Source of the DNA: Bdellovibrionales bacterium
Lineage (GTDB): Bacteria; Bdellovibrionota; Bdellovibrionia; Bdellovibrionales; UBA1609
NCBI GenBank assembly: GCA_026648125.1
Contig: JAPKGD010000132.1
Span: forward strand, 1-6,077
Direction of reading: 5' to 3'
Length of the DNA: 6,077 nt
Positions within the stretch are counted from its first letter, which is position 1; the number at the start of each line of letters is the position of its first letter. The position numbers and the translations under genes are program-made. Shown here piece by piece: positions 1 to 5,265 of the stretch. A model generated the notes under the pieces. The model worked only from the letters and a program-made list of their open reading frames with translations, searched no databases and was not told where the DNA came from.

Positions 1-1
1 C

Positions 2-70
2 ACCGGCGGCCTCTCCGGCATGGCCAGGGCGCGCAAGGTCGATGTGATCCGCGGCTACGGCCATTTCTTG
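2..70 (+). pseudogene. lpdA: Internal fragment of dihydrolipoyl dehydrogenase (E3), broken at both ends
   Basis: Reading from base 2, the frame gives TGGLSGMARARKVDVIRGYG and then HFL. This matches the conserved stretch near residues 95-120 of bacterial dihydrolipoyl dehydrogenase, which in E. coli reads approximately TGGLAGMAKGRKVKV. The enzyme is the FAD/NAD-dependent E3 subunit of pyruvate and 2-oxoglutarate dehydrogenase complexes and reoxidises lipoamide. Only about 23 codons are recognisable. Past position 70 the frame loses similarity and stops at TAG (98-100). The left end is cut by the window, while the right end is a sequence break inside the gene and not a natural end. GC content is far above that of the genes after position 308. 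I treat it as a foreign or misjoined fragment. The family call rests on a short but distinctive motif. Confidence 0.6.
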
Positions 71-258
71 GGGTCGAGCGATTCGATCTTGGCGCGGTAG
101 CCGACGGGCAGGGGGTTGACCATGGAGATCTTGCTGCCGACGGCGAGCCGGAGCTGCCGGGCGGAGTTGTCGAGGAAGCGTTCGAGCTCGTCGATGACGG
201 AGATGCTGAGGACGAAGATCATGACGGGCAGGCCGACGGCGGCGCAGGTGAGCAGCTC
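61..258 (-). pseudogene. N-terminal fragment of an FtsX/MacB-like ABC transporter permease, broken at both ends
   Basis: The minus-strand frame from 258 down to 61 is open for 66 codons. It reads a hydrophobic segment (LLTCAAVGLPVMIFVLSI), then a polar stretch (VIDELERFLDNSARQLRLAV), then SKISMVNPLPVGYRAKIESL and DPKKW. A first transmembrane helix followed by a periplasmic stretch with a 'LPxxYRAKIESL'-type motif is typical of FtsX-like permeases of the MacB type. From memory the wording is closest to planctomycete members. There is no start codon in place: the frame is cut at about 253-260. It ends at TAG (55-57), inside the dehydrogenase fragment. Low-AT third codon positions support this being the true coding strand here. 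It is a high-GC piece unrelated to the DUF990-type ABC-2 permease downstream. Family is moderately sure; the taxon is a guess. Confidence 0.55.
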
Positions 259-259
259 G

Positions 260-307
260 CTCCTTTGGCGAGCCGGGCGCCGCTCTTACAGTGGGACAGG
301 AGCGTAA
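260..307 (+). CDS. C-terminal end of an upstream ABC-2 type permease (COG4587/DUF990-like), 5' part missing
   Basis: The last codons before TAA (305-307) read LLWRAGRRSYSGTGA. A short basic tail after the last membrane helix, ending in 'RRYSxxGA', is the usual C-terminus of the paired DUF990-type permeases (COG4587 and COG3694) of uncharacterised ABC-2 exporters. The complete permease starting at 308 ends in a comparable tail, RHYASASS. The stop codon touches the next ATG (TAAATG), as expected for two subunits of one transporter operon; the ATPase gene would normally lie further upstream. The frame stays open back to 116, but everything before about 257 belongs to the high-GC fragment read on the wrong strand. 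The natural gene is therefore cut at the junction. The fragment is short, so confidence comes from the tail motif and the operon position. Confidence 0.55.
   Translation, partial: LLWRAGRRSYSGTGA
298..302 (+). promoter_or_regulatory. Ribosome binding site (AGGAG) for the permease at 308
   Basis: AGGAG lies 5 nt before ATG (308-310), inside the last codons of the preceding permease. It supports the chosen start and translational coupling of the two subunits. Confidence 0.65.
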
Positions 308-1099
308 ATGGGAAGATATTTCTCTCTTTATGCTAGTTTTTTTCGCGCCTCGCTGATGGCAGATCTCGAGTACCGATTAAATATTGTGACCAAAATATTC
401 ACCGACATTCTTTGGTATTTGGCACAGGCCAGCGTATTTGAGGTTCTCTTTCATCATGTTCCACAAATTTCAGGTTGGGACATACATTCTGCGCGCGTCT
501 TTATGGCCATCATTTTTGTTGTGGATGCAATGTGGATGATTCTTTTTCAAGAGAACTTTGAACGCCTTTCTTGGAAGGTAAAACAAGGGGAGCTCGATCT
601 CGTTTTGGCAAAGCCAGTCGATGCTCAGTTTTTTCTAACGCTGCAGAAGCAAAATACTTCTTACGTGATTAACACATTGCTCGCAGCCACTTATCTCACT
701 TGGACTATCAACCAACTGCCACAGAGTGTTGCTGCTTGGAAAATCGCTTTGTTTATTACCGTGGGAATACCTGTGGGACTTCTGGTCAGTTATTCATTTC
801 GCATTATGTTTTCAACCTTGAGCATTGTATATACCAATGCGGAGTCAATTAATTATGTTTGGTACCAGATTTATCGACTAGGGATGAGGCCCGATCCATT
901 TTACCCAAAATGGTTAAGAATTTTGGTACTGACCCTGCTTCCAGTAGGTTTTGTGGCCAGTGTCCCAGCTCGAATGATTATTGGAGATGTAGAGTGGTGG
1001 CTTATCGTAGGCGGGATAATCATCACCGCCCTTTTGTTTGTGTTCAGTCGATATCTGTGGAAGTTGTCACTTCGGCATTATGCCTCAGCGAGTAGTTAA
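308..1099 (+). CDS. ABC-2 family transporter permease (COG3694 / DUF990-like, ABC2_membrane_6)
   Basis: A 263-residue inner-membrane protein, predicted to form the export channel of an ABC transporter together with a second permease and an ATPase encoded upstream; the substrate is unknown. Hydrophobic segments lie at about residues 25-48, 63-83, 114-135, 143-170, 205-225 and 229-250, giving six membrane helices. The stretch GELDLVLAKPVDAQFF (about 93-108) corresponds to the 'G.ld.lL.rPv...f' signature between helices 2 and 3 of this family. The short C-terminal tail RHYASASS is also typical. Length matches the usual 260-270 residues. The start is supported by AGGAG 5 nt upstream and by abutting the previous stop codon (TAAATG). 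Its end is 8 nt from the convergent gene at 1108-1503, leaving no room for a separate terminator. Family assignment is firm; which drug, lipid or polysaccharide it moves cannot be said. Confidence 0.85.
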   Translation: MGRYFSLYASFFRASLMADLEYRLNIVTKIFTDILWYLAQASVFEVLFHHVPQISGWDIHSARVFMAIIFVVDAMWMILFQENFERLSWKVKQGELDLVLAKPVDAQFFLTLQKQNTSYVINTLLAATYLTWTINQLPQSVAAWKIALFITVGIPVGLLVSYSFRIMFSTLSIVYTNAESINYVWYQIYRLGMRPDPFYPKWLRILVLTLLPVGFVASVPARMIIGDVEWWLIVGGIIITALLFVFSRYLWKLSLRHYASASS

Positions 1100-1107
1100 A
1101 ATTTAGT

Positions 1108-1503
1108 CTACGGCCACTGATAGGCATCACCCATGAGGTCGATTACAATTGCCGAGTCTTCTTTAAAATACAGTTCAAATTGTCCGGAGTGCAGCCCCTG
1201 AAATGGGGGCCAATAGCGAATTTCGGCCCAGCACTTAGCCTGAGGGGCTAAACCATTTTCGCAACTATGAGTCGCCGAGTAACCAACACCTGAAATATAG
1301 GCCGAATCAAAAGTTAGTGGCGTTTCTCCGGTGTTCGTAATTGTAAATCGAACCACATTCATCGAATTTACATGGACGCGCCCAAAATAGTAAGAGTGCC
1401 GATCCACCTCTAGTACCCTTGAGCCACCAACAGAAATCTCAGAAACTGCAAAAGCCGCTGGAGAAGCAAAACTGAAAAGAAAAGCAAAAATAAAATAACG
1501 CAT
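1108..1503 (-). CDS. Secreted Ig-like protein with an ASH/choice-of-anchor-D type domain
   Basis: A 131-residue predicted exported protein. Residues 1-19 form a Sec signal peptide (MRYF, a hydrophobic core, AFA before the cut). The mature part is one small beta-sandwich resembling the ASPM-SPD-2-Hydin / choice-of-anchor D and DUF1573 group. Visible features in order are FGRVHVNS (about 40-47), FTITNTGETPLTF (about 53-65), then 'C...gLaPqakC' (Cys81 and Cys91) and a closing strand GLHSGQFELYF. In this fold the pattern 'FG.V.v...v.fTitNtG..pl.f' marks the first strands. The two cysteines probably form a disulfide in the periplasm or outside the cell. The start ATG (1501-1503) has AGAGGGGG 6 nt upstream. 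No catalytic residues are seen; the role is probably structural or binding. The fold call is fairly sure, the function unknown. Confidence 0.7.
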   Translation of the reverse strand: MRYFIFAFLFSFASPAAFAVSEISVGGSRVLEVDRHSYYFGRVHVNSMNVVRFTITNTGETPLTFDSAYISGVGYSATHSCENGLAPQAKCWAEIRYWPPFQGLHSGQFELYFKEDSAIVIDLMGDAYQWP

Positions 1504-1509
1504 CGTCAG

Positions 1510-1517
1510 CCCCCTCT
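1510..1517 (-). promoter_or_regulatory. Ribosome binding site for the secreted Ig-like protein
   Basis: The minus strand reads AGAGGGGG, 6 nt before ATG at 1503-1501. It fixes the start of the 131-residue protein. Confidence 0.6.
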
Positions 1518-1540
1518 GATCCGGTTATTCGACCATTAAA

Positions 1541-1569
1541 TTTATAAAAATCAAAAGAAAAAAATTAAA
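1541..1569 (-). promoter_or_regulatory. Possible promoter for the secreted Ig-like protein
   Basis: On the minus strand TATAAA (1546-1541) is a good -10 match and sits behind an A/T-rich tract. With a 17-nt spacer the -35 would be TTTAAT (1569-1564), a poor match. Transcription would start near 1535, giving a leader of about 30 nt. The hairpin just upstream suggests that this gene needs its own promoter. Any A/T-rich gap can yield such matches, so confidence is low. Confidence 0.35.
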
Positions 1570-1582
1570 GCCCTAGAGCTTT
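1558..1582 (-). terminator. Rho-independent terminator-like hairpin at the end of the 185-residue gene
   Basis: On the minus strand AAAGCT (1582-1577), loop CTAG and GGCTTT (1572-1567) form a 6-bp stem with one G-U pair. It is followed by AA and seven T (1564-1558). The hairpin overlaps the last codons and the TAA stop of the gene at 1565-2122. The stem is short and A/U-rich, so it may be inefficient. On the plus strand the same element has a mismatched stem followed by six T. Confidence 0.45.
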
Positions 1583-2122
1583 TTTGATTCCGGCCATAGG
1601 GACAGAAGGATCGAGAGGCTGACCAGATACATCCACCGCCTCGGATAAATCCATGAGAACCATGGCCCCATTCGTACAAACAGGAACCGATGGTGGCTGC
1701 TTATCAAATTCGCAACGACCATCCTGGGGAAATTGCCGATCTCTACATCGCAAGGGCTCTTCAAAATATCCATCGGGCCATATCAGAGATCCGATAACCT
1801 TAGTTTCGGCAAGTGATGTCACCGTGAGAAGGGCTCCTTCGGGCAAAAAGCACGGTCCAGACTTCAACGTCGTAATCCACCAATCTTTAGCATCATAAAT
1901 ACCCGCCGTTGCCGGAAGCTCAACCAGTCGCGGTTCCGGAAGAGCCTTGCCATTGATTCCTCGGGGCGCAACGAAGATTACATACTTCTCTGCCCAGCTC
2001 TCTTTAGAGTGTGTGATATTTCGACCAGACAGAGCGGCAATGAGCCCAGATGCCTCCGAAGAGAGGGTCCACCCCATCAGAAGTGCAATAGCAACTCTGC
2101 AAAAAACACCAACAACCTGCAC
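1565..2122 (-). CDS. Exported four-cysteine protein of unknown function
   Basis: A 185-residue protein I do not recognise. Residues 1-24 look like a Sec signal peptide with a hydrophobic core (VAIALLMGWTL) and a likely cut after SEA. The mature part has four cysteines in short contexts, GPC (91), LRC (126), GRC (137) and PVC (149), which could make two disulfides. The middle has aromatic and small-residue-rich beta-like stretches (for example KDWWITTL and VIGSLIWPDGYF). No known catalytic motif, lipobox or repeat is visible. The start is GTG at 2122-2120, chosen because it keeps the whole signal peptide and has GGGG six A's upstream (minus strand GGGGAAAAAAGTG). It precedes the Ig-like secreted protein on the same strand after 61 nt, but a hairpin lies between them. 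Periplasmic or secreted location is likely; no function can be given. Confidence 0.65.
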   Translation of the reverse strand: MQVVGVFCRVAIALLMGWTLSSEASGLIAALSGRNITHSKESWAEKYVIFVAPRGINGKALPEPRLVELPATAGIYDAKDWWITTLKSGPCFLPEGALLTVTSLAETKVIGSLIWPDGYFEEPLRCRDRQFPQDGRCEFDKQPPSVPVCTNGAMVLMDLSEAVDVSGQPLDPSVPMAGIKKALGL

Positions 2123-2136
2123 TTTTTTCCCCAGCT

Positions 2137-2150
2137 ATGCCCGCCGGCAT
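2137..2150. repeat. Small inverted repeat in the divergent intergenic region
   Basis: ATGCC (2137-2141) and GGCAT (2146-2150) are inverted around CGCC. The dyad lies 14 nt upstream of the minus-strand GTG start and could be an operator half-site pair or a leader hairpin. Five-base arms are easily found by chance. Confidence 0.2.
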
Positions 2151-2208
2151 CGATTTATTTGTATCCCAGCCCAATGATCCGTTCGTCTGTGCAATGTACA
2201 TTCCACTT

Positions 2209-2237
2209 TTGACAATATGCAGCACCGCAGCTAAAAA
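2209..2237 (+). promoter_or_regulatory. Sigma70-type promoter of the 2OG-Fe(II) oxygenase gene
   Basis: A perfect -35 hexamer TTGACA (2209-2214), an exact 17-nt spacer, and TAAAAA (2232-2237) as a four-of-six -10. Transcription would start near 2244, about 19 nt before the TTG start at 2263. It lies downstream of the earliest in-frame ATG codons (2137, 2194), so a message made here could not use them. Confidence 0.6.
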
Positions 2238-2251
2238 GTTGAACTCTTTTC

Positions 2252-2255
2252 GGAG
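2252..2255 (+). promoter_or_regulatory. Ribosome binding site deciding the TTG start of the oxygenase
   Basis: GGAG sits 7 nt before TTG (2263-2265). This is ideal spacing and the main reason to choose TTG over the upstream ATG codons, which lack such a site. Confidence 0.6.
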
Positions 2256-2262
2256 TAGCATT

Positions 2263-2883
2263 TTGGGTCTTATTCAACTTTTTCCAACCCAAGTCTGGCA
2301 TGGCGCTTTGTGCAACAAAGCAAGATCGCAAAAGCTCAACCGCGAACTTCTTCGTGATATCAAAACTCTGATGACTCTTGATCAAGACGGCTGGAAGTGG
2401 TCTCGGGCAAATTATCCCGGCGGATACACCTCCTATGCATCGATCACTAACACGCACTTGCGATTTGCCCCCTTTATGGAGCTTAAAAGCCTCATTGATC
2501 GACGGGTTCGGGAATATGCTCGAACGCAGCACTGGGATTTACAAGCAAGAAAACTCGAGATGACCACCTGTTGGGTTAATGTGATGCCGGAACTCGTCTC
2601 TCATTCGCTGCACTTACATCCCCTCGCCGTAGTTAGCGGCACATATTACGTGAAAATTCCAAAGGGCTCCGGTCCACTCAAATTTGAAGATCCACGTATT
2701 GGACTTTTTATGGGCTCCCCTCCGCGGAATCAAAAATGCCCGTCCCACCAGCAGCCCTTTTTTACAATTTCTCCGAACGCGGGCGAACTTGCACTTTGGG
2801 AAAGCTGGTTAAGACATGAGGTGGCTCCCAACCGAGGAACGGGTGAGCGAGTGAGCGTGAGTTTCAATTATGAATGGATTTAG
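2263..2883 (+). CDS. Putative 2OG-Fe(II) oxygenase, TIGR02466-like (2OG-FeII_Oxy_5)
   Basis: A 206-residue cytoplasmic enzyme of the Fe(II)/2-oxoglutarate dioxygenase superfamily; such enzymes hydroxylate a substrate while turning 2-oxoglutarate into succinate and CO2. The substrate is unknown. With the TTG start the protein opens GLIQLFPTQVWHG, matching the family's 'lFptpiw' beginning. Then follow the GGYTSYAS motif (53-60), WVNVMP (104-109), HLHP (117-120) with SGTYYVKIP (125-133), FEDPR (141-145), LWESWLRHEV (178-187) and GERVSVSFN (194-202). Likely metal ligands are His117 and His185, with His119 or a nearby residue as third. Arg196 is placed to bind the 2-oxoglutarate carboxylate. Length fits the usual 200 or so. 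Starting at ATG 2137 would add 42 residues with no family similarity. It is divergent from the 185-residue gene, and tRNA-Arg follows after 13 nt. Family is fairly sure; ligand roles are inferred. Confidence 0.75.
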   Translation: MGLIQLFPTQVWHGALCNKARSQKLNRELLRDIKTLMTLDQDGWKWSRANYPGGYTSYASITNTHLRFAPFMELKSLIDRRVREYARTQHWDLQARKLEMTTCWVNVMPELVSHSLHLHPLAVVSGTYYVKIPKGSGPLKFEDPRIGLFMGSPPRNQKCPSHQQPFFTISPNAGELALWESWLRHEVAPNRGTGERVSVSFNYEWI

Positions 2884-2896
2884 AAAAGAAAATATT

Positions 2897-2973
2897 GCGC
2901 CCGTAGCTCAGTTGGATAGAGTGTCGCCCTCCGAAGGCGAAGGTCACAGGTTCGACTCCTGTCGGGCGCACCA
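2897..2973 (+). tRNA. tRNA-Arg (anticodon CCG)
   Basis: A full cloverleaf can be drawn. The acceptor arms are GCGCCCG (2897-2903) and CGGGCGC (2963-2969), with discriminator A2970 and an encoded CCA (2971-2973). The D arm is GCTC/GAGT around AGTTGGATA, with one G-U pair. The anticodon stem is TCGCC/GGCGA with loop CTCCGAA, giving anticodon CCG (2931-2933), which reads the arginine codon CGG. The T arm is ACAGG/CCTGT around TTCGACT. It begins 13 nt after the oxygenase stop and ends 25 nt before the next start. No clear own promoter is seen; TAGAAA at 2881-2886 is a weak -10 candidate without a good -35. It may be processed out of a transcript starting at 2244. No duplicate of its 3' end was noticed, so nothing indicates use as an integration site. 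Confidence 0.95.
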
Positions 2974-2982
2974 CTTTATATC

Positions 2983-2988
2983 AAGGAG
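2983..2988 (+). promoter_or_regulatory. Ribosome binding site for the small secreted protein
   Basis: AAGGAG lies 10 nt before ATG (2999-3001), just behind the tRNA. It shows that the upstream in-frame ATG at 2870, which would read straight through the tRNA, is not the start. Confidence 0.7.
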
Positions 2989-2998
2989 TATTCCGCAG

Positions 2999-3301
2999 AT
3001 GAGAATTTTTATTCAAATTACAATTGCTCTGATTGCGACATTGAGCAGTCCTCTTGTTGTCGCACAAGAAACTTCTTCACTTCGCTTTTTAGTTCCGTTC
3101 TATGGAAAGCCGGTGACTCAATGTGATGATTTACGTTTTGGGGGTAGGCCAGGAGCTCGAACTATTGCCTGTGTCAATGTGGGCGAAGGAAAAAACCATA
3201 GCTGCGAACTCTTATCCTACGGCTGCATTGCCTGGGAAGAACCTGGAAATGAAGGCCAAGCCGCCTGCGATGCCGTCTGCCAAAGTCCATCCAATAATTA
3301 G
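2999..3301 (+). CDS. Small six-cysteine secreted protein, function unknown
   Basis: A 100-residue protein with a clear Sec signal peptide: MRIF, a hydrophobic core to about residue 20, likely cut after LVVA (22). The mature chain of about 78 residues carries six cysteines (42, 58, 69, 76, 90, 94), an even number that suggests three disulfides and a compact extracytoplasmic fold. The last two are in the pattern CDAVC. There is no lipobox and no second membrane segment. I do not recognise a family; it could be a small secreted effector, inhibitor or structural protein. The start is set by AAGGAG 10 nt upstream and by the signal peptide. It lies only 25 nt after tRNA-Arg with no terminator between, so it may share the tRNA's transcript. 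It converges on the kinase gene with a 42-nt gap in which I see no good hairpin. Confidence 0.7.
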   Translation: MRIFIQITIALIATLSSPLVVAQETSSLRFLVPFYGKPVTQCDDLRFGGRPGARTIACVNVGEGKNHSCELLSYGCIAWEEPGNEGQAACDAVCQSPSNN

Positions 3302-3343
3302 GACCATCACTCTCTCTGAGAAAGATAGGCCATTGAAGACGAA

Positions 3344-4576
3344 CTAGAGTTGAGTTGATATCTGAGCCCCAAATCGGGCTAACATCTGAAAGAGCGAAAA
3401 ATTCGCTTTGTGCACCGTGGATAATTCTGGGGAAAGCTGTGCCAGACTTGGGTTTGAGCTCTGCTGTAGAATGGTTTTGCGTAAGTTTTCAATAAGCTCC
3501 CGCTTCTGTCTAAAATGACAATCTGGGTTTTGCACAATCTGCATTAAATTTTCATGGTAAGGAATCACCACAGACTGAAAAAATTGAGCTTCCCCCCCAG
3601 CTTCAATTTGCGCTCCCAACGCACGGTAACCCTCAATGACCAAGGCCTGATCAAGAGTCGGCTCAACCAAGGCTTTCATTAGAAAGACCTCAGGCTCGGG
3701 AAGACCAACTTTCACCGCTCCAAAGTCCACAACCGCAAGTCCACCTTCACTCGTCACCATAAAATTGCCGGGATGAGGATCAAAGTGCACCGCCTTCAAA
3801 TCAAAAAGCGATGTATAAAAAAAATCAAAAGTTGCTCGAAAGATAGAACTGGATATTGGCTTCCCCCGTCTTTCCAATTCCATCAAGGTGTGTCCGCGGA
3901 CCCTCTTTTGAGTCAGAACTCGCTCTGTCGAAGCACTTCGAATCACCTCTGGAATAAGAACGCCCTTTGCCGTCCAAAACTTCCGAAATGTTTCCAAGTT
4001 TTCAGCCTCTCTGAGGTAATCAACTTCCCAAAGTATGTGGTCTGAAATTTCGTGAATAGTCCTTCGAATCAAATCATTACTGAGCTGAGAGGCGACCGAT
4101 TTCAATAATCGAATTTCCTGATGAATATCTCTGGCGATATGTGGGTACTGCACCTTAAGCACCACATCTTCGCCCGATTTCATTCGGGCTTCATGTACTT
4201 GCCCAAGGCTTGCTGCAGCGATGGCCTGATCATTGAAGTCAGAAAACACTTCCTCAATTGGTCGGCCCAGTTCAATTTTAAGAATTTTGCGAACCACCAT
4301 GCCCGAAAGCGGTTCAATCTGATCAAATGCGGATTCTATTTTCCTCAAGGTCGGTTCTGGAAGCAAGCCCTCTTCCAAAGCCAAATTCTGAAGAATTTTT
4401 AACCCTGAGCCACGAAGTTGGCTAAGTCCATTAAGTAAAATCTCCCCCGCCTTGGCGTTTTTTTCGTCTTTTAAAGAATCAACTTTCCCCTGCGGTTTGA
4501 ACAGGGAGTTGGCTCGAAAGCTGATCTCTTCTAATGCAAGGCGGAGTGCTATTTCTCCCAGGACTTTACTTTTCAC
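3344..4576 (-). CDS. ABC1/AarF/UbiB-family atypical kinase
   Basis: A 410-residue member of the ABC1 (UbiB/ADCK) protein-kinase-like family; characterised members are ATPases that support ubiquinone and isoprenoid-lipid metabolism. Motifs in order: KILQ (60-63) with LLPE (71-74) at the KxGQ site; the alanine-rich loop AAASLGQVH (120-128) replacing the kinase glycine loop; the ATP lysine in VLKVQYP (Lys141); EVD (184-186); the catalytic HFDPHPGN (264-271, Asp266 and Asn271); and DFG (284-286). The KxGQ signature has Leu in place of Gly. There is no obvious C-terminal membrane helix such as E. coli UbiB has, so the protein is probably soluble or peripheral. The start is GTG (4576-4574), overlapping the TetR stop as GTGA, with GGGGAAG upstream. 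It is the last gene of a lipoprotein-TetR-kinase operon. No ubiquinone gene is near, so the pathway is uncertain and no ubiB symbol is given. Confidence 0.88.
   Translation of the reverse strand: MKSKVLGEIALRLALEEISFRANSLFKPQGKVDSLKDEKNAKAGEILLNGLSQLRGSGLKILQNLALEEGLLPEPTLRKIESAFDQIEPLSGMVVRKILKIELGRPIEEVFSDFNDQAIAAASLGQVHEARMKSGEDVVLKVQYPHIARDIHQEIRLLKSVASQLSNDLIRRTIHEISDHILWEVDYLREAENLETFRKFWTAKGVLIPEVIRSASTERVLTQKRVRGHTLMELERRGKPISSSIFRATFDFFYTSLFDLKAVHFDPHPGNFMVTSEGGLAVVDFGAVKVGLPEPEVFLMKALVEPTLDQALVIEGYRALGAQIEAGGEAQFFQSVVIPYHENLMQIVQNPDCHFRQKRELIENLRKTILQQSSNPSLAQLSPELSTVHKANFSLFQMLARFGAQISTQL
4573..4576 (-). other. GTGA start/stop overlap coupling TetR and kinase genes
   Basis: The kinase start GTG (4576-4574) and the TetR stop TGA (4575-4573) share bases. 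Such 4-base overlaps usually mean termination-reinitiation and matched expression of the two proteins. Confidence 0.75.
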
Positions 4577-5265
4577 TCCGTCTTCCCCAAGGTAAAAAGC
4601 TTGTTTAAAACGTGTTCCTTAAGAAGAAAGTGCCCTAATTGATAAACCTTGTTCATAAGACCGCCACGCATCAGCTCATTAAAGATATTCAAGGAGAGAT
4701 CGATGACTTGCGTGGTGTTTATTGATCCTCTGCTTTCGTCTTTGAGCCAATAATAGATAACCCCCACATGAAAATCCCAGAACAATTCGCAGAGTAGGCC
4801 TCGAAAGGGCGGCTCCGTCATTTCATTCCTTCCAACGGCCTCCTCCATCTCCCGATCGACAAAGTCCATATAGAGCTTTCTCGTTTCTTTCAGTGAGGAC
4901 TGAGCAAAGGGAATTGATTGCACAAAGAGATGTCCATACACTTGCTTCACAAAATCTCGATCGACTTCAATCAATTCGAGATGAGATTCTATGACTAGAT
5001 GAAGACGCTCTGAAAAATTCATGCCGAGAAAGCTTGGATGAGACTTTACCTTTTCTAAAGCCTCACTGATAGACCAATGCAAATACCCTGTTAGTAAAGA
5101 TTCTTTAGTCGGAAAGTAATTATAGATTGCAGCTTCGCTCATTTTGGCTTCACTCGCGATCGCTCGCATGGTCAATTCCGCAAAATCTTTCTTTTGGGAC
5201 AGTCGCGCCGCTGCTTTAAGCAACAGCGCAAAATTTTTCTTCTTTTGGTCCTTAGAAATCTTCAT
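4573..5265 (-). CDS. TetR/AcrR family transcriptional regulator
   Basis: A 230-residue repressor-type protein. The N-terminal DNA-binding domain covers about residues 10-57. Its helix-turn-helix is LTMRAIASEAKMSEAAIYNY (31-50), followed by FPTKESLLTGYL, the classic TetR signature with the recognition helix near SEAAIYNY. The remainder is the helical ligand-binding and dimerisation domain, which varies between members and here gives no ligand. The start ATG (5265-5263) directly follows the lipoprotein stop (TAAATG). The stop overlaps the kinase GTG by four bases, so all three are probably co-transcribed and translationally coupled. Only a weak ribosome site (GGTG) is seen, in line with coupling. 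It may regulate its own operon, but the operon promoter lies beyond the right edge, so no operator can be shown. Family is certain, target unknown. Confidence 0.92.
   Translation of the reverse strand: MKISKDQKKKNFALLLKAAARLSQKKDFAELTMRAIASEAKMSEAAIYNYFPTKESLLTGYLHWSISEALEKVKSHPSFLGMNFSERLHLVIESHLELIEVDRDFVKQVYGHLFVQSIPFAQSSLKETRKLYMDFVDREMEEAVGRNEMTEPPFRGLLCELFWDFHVGVIYYWLKDESRGSINTTQVIDLSLNIFNELMRGGLMNKVYQLGHFLLKEHVLNKLFTLGKTE

Noticed and set aside
116..307. Open frame of 63 codons starting at ATG 116 on the plus strand
   Set aside because: It crosses the join at about 253-260. Its left part is antisense to the FtsX-like permease fragment; only the last 15 or so codons are a real gene tail.
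2137..2262. N-terminal extension of the oxygenase from ATG 2137
   Set aside because: It contains the consensus promoter, shows no family similarity, and lacks a ribosome site at the ATG.
2870..2998. In-frame N-terminal extension of the small secreted protein from ATG 2870
   Set aside because: It would translate through the whole tRNA-Arg. The signal peptide and AAGGAG place the start at 2999.
2897..3301. Possible integration of a mobile element at the tRNA 3' end
   Set aside because: No repeat of the tRNA 3' end, integrase or phage-like gene is visible in the window.
3302..3343. Terminator between the convergent genes at 3301 and 3344
   Set aside because: The 42-nt gap has only imperfect CT/GA pairing and no T tract after a stable stem.
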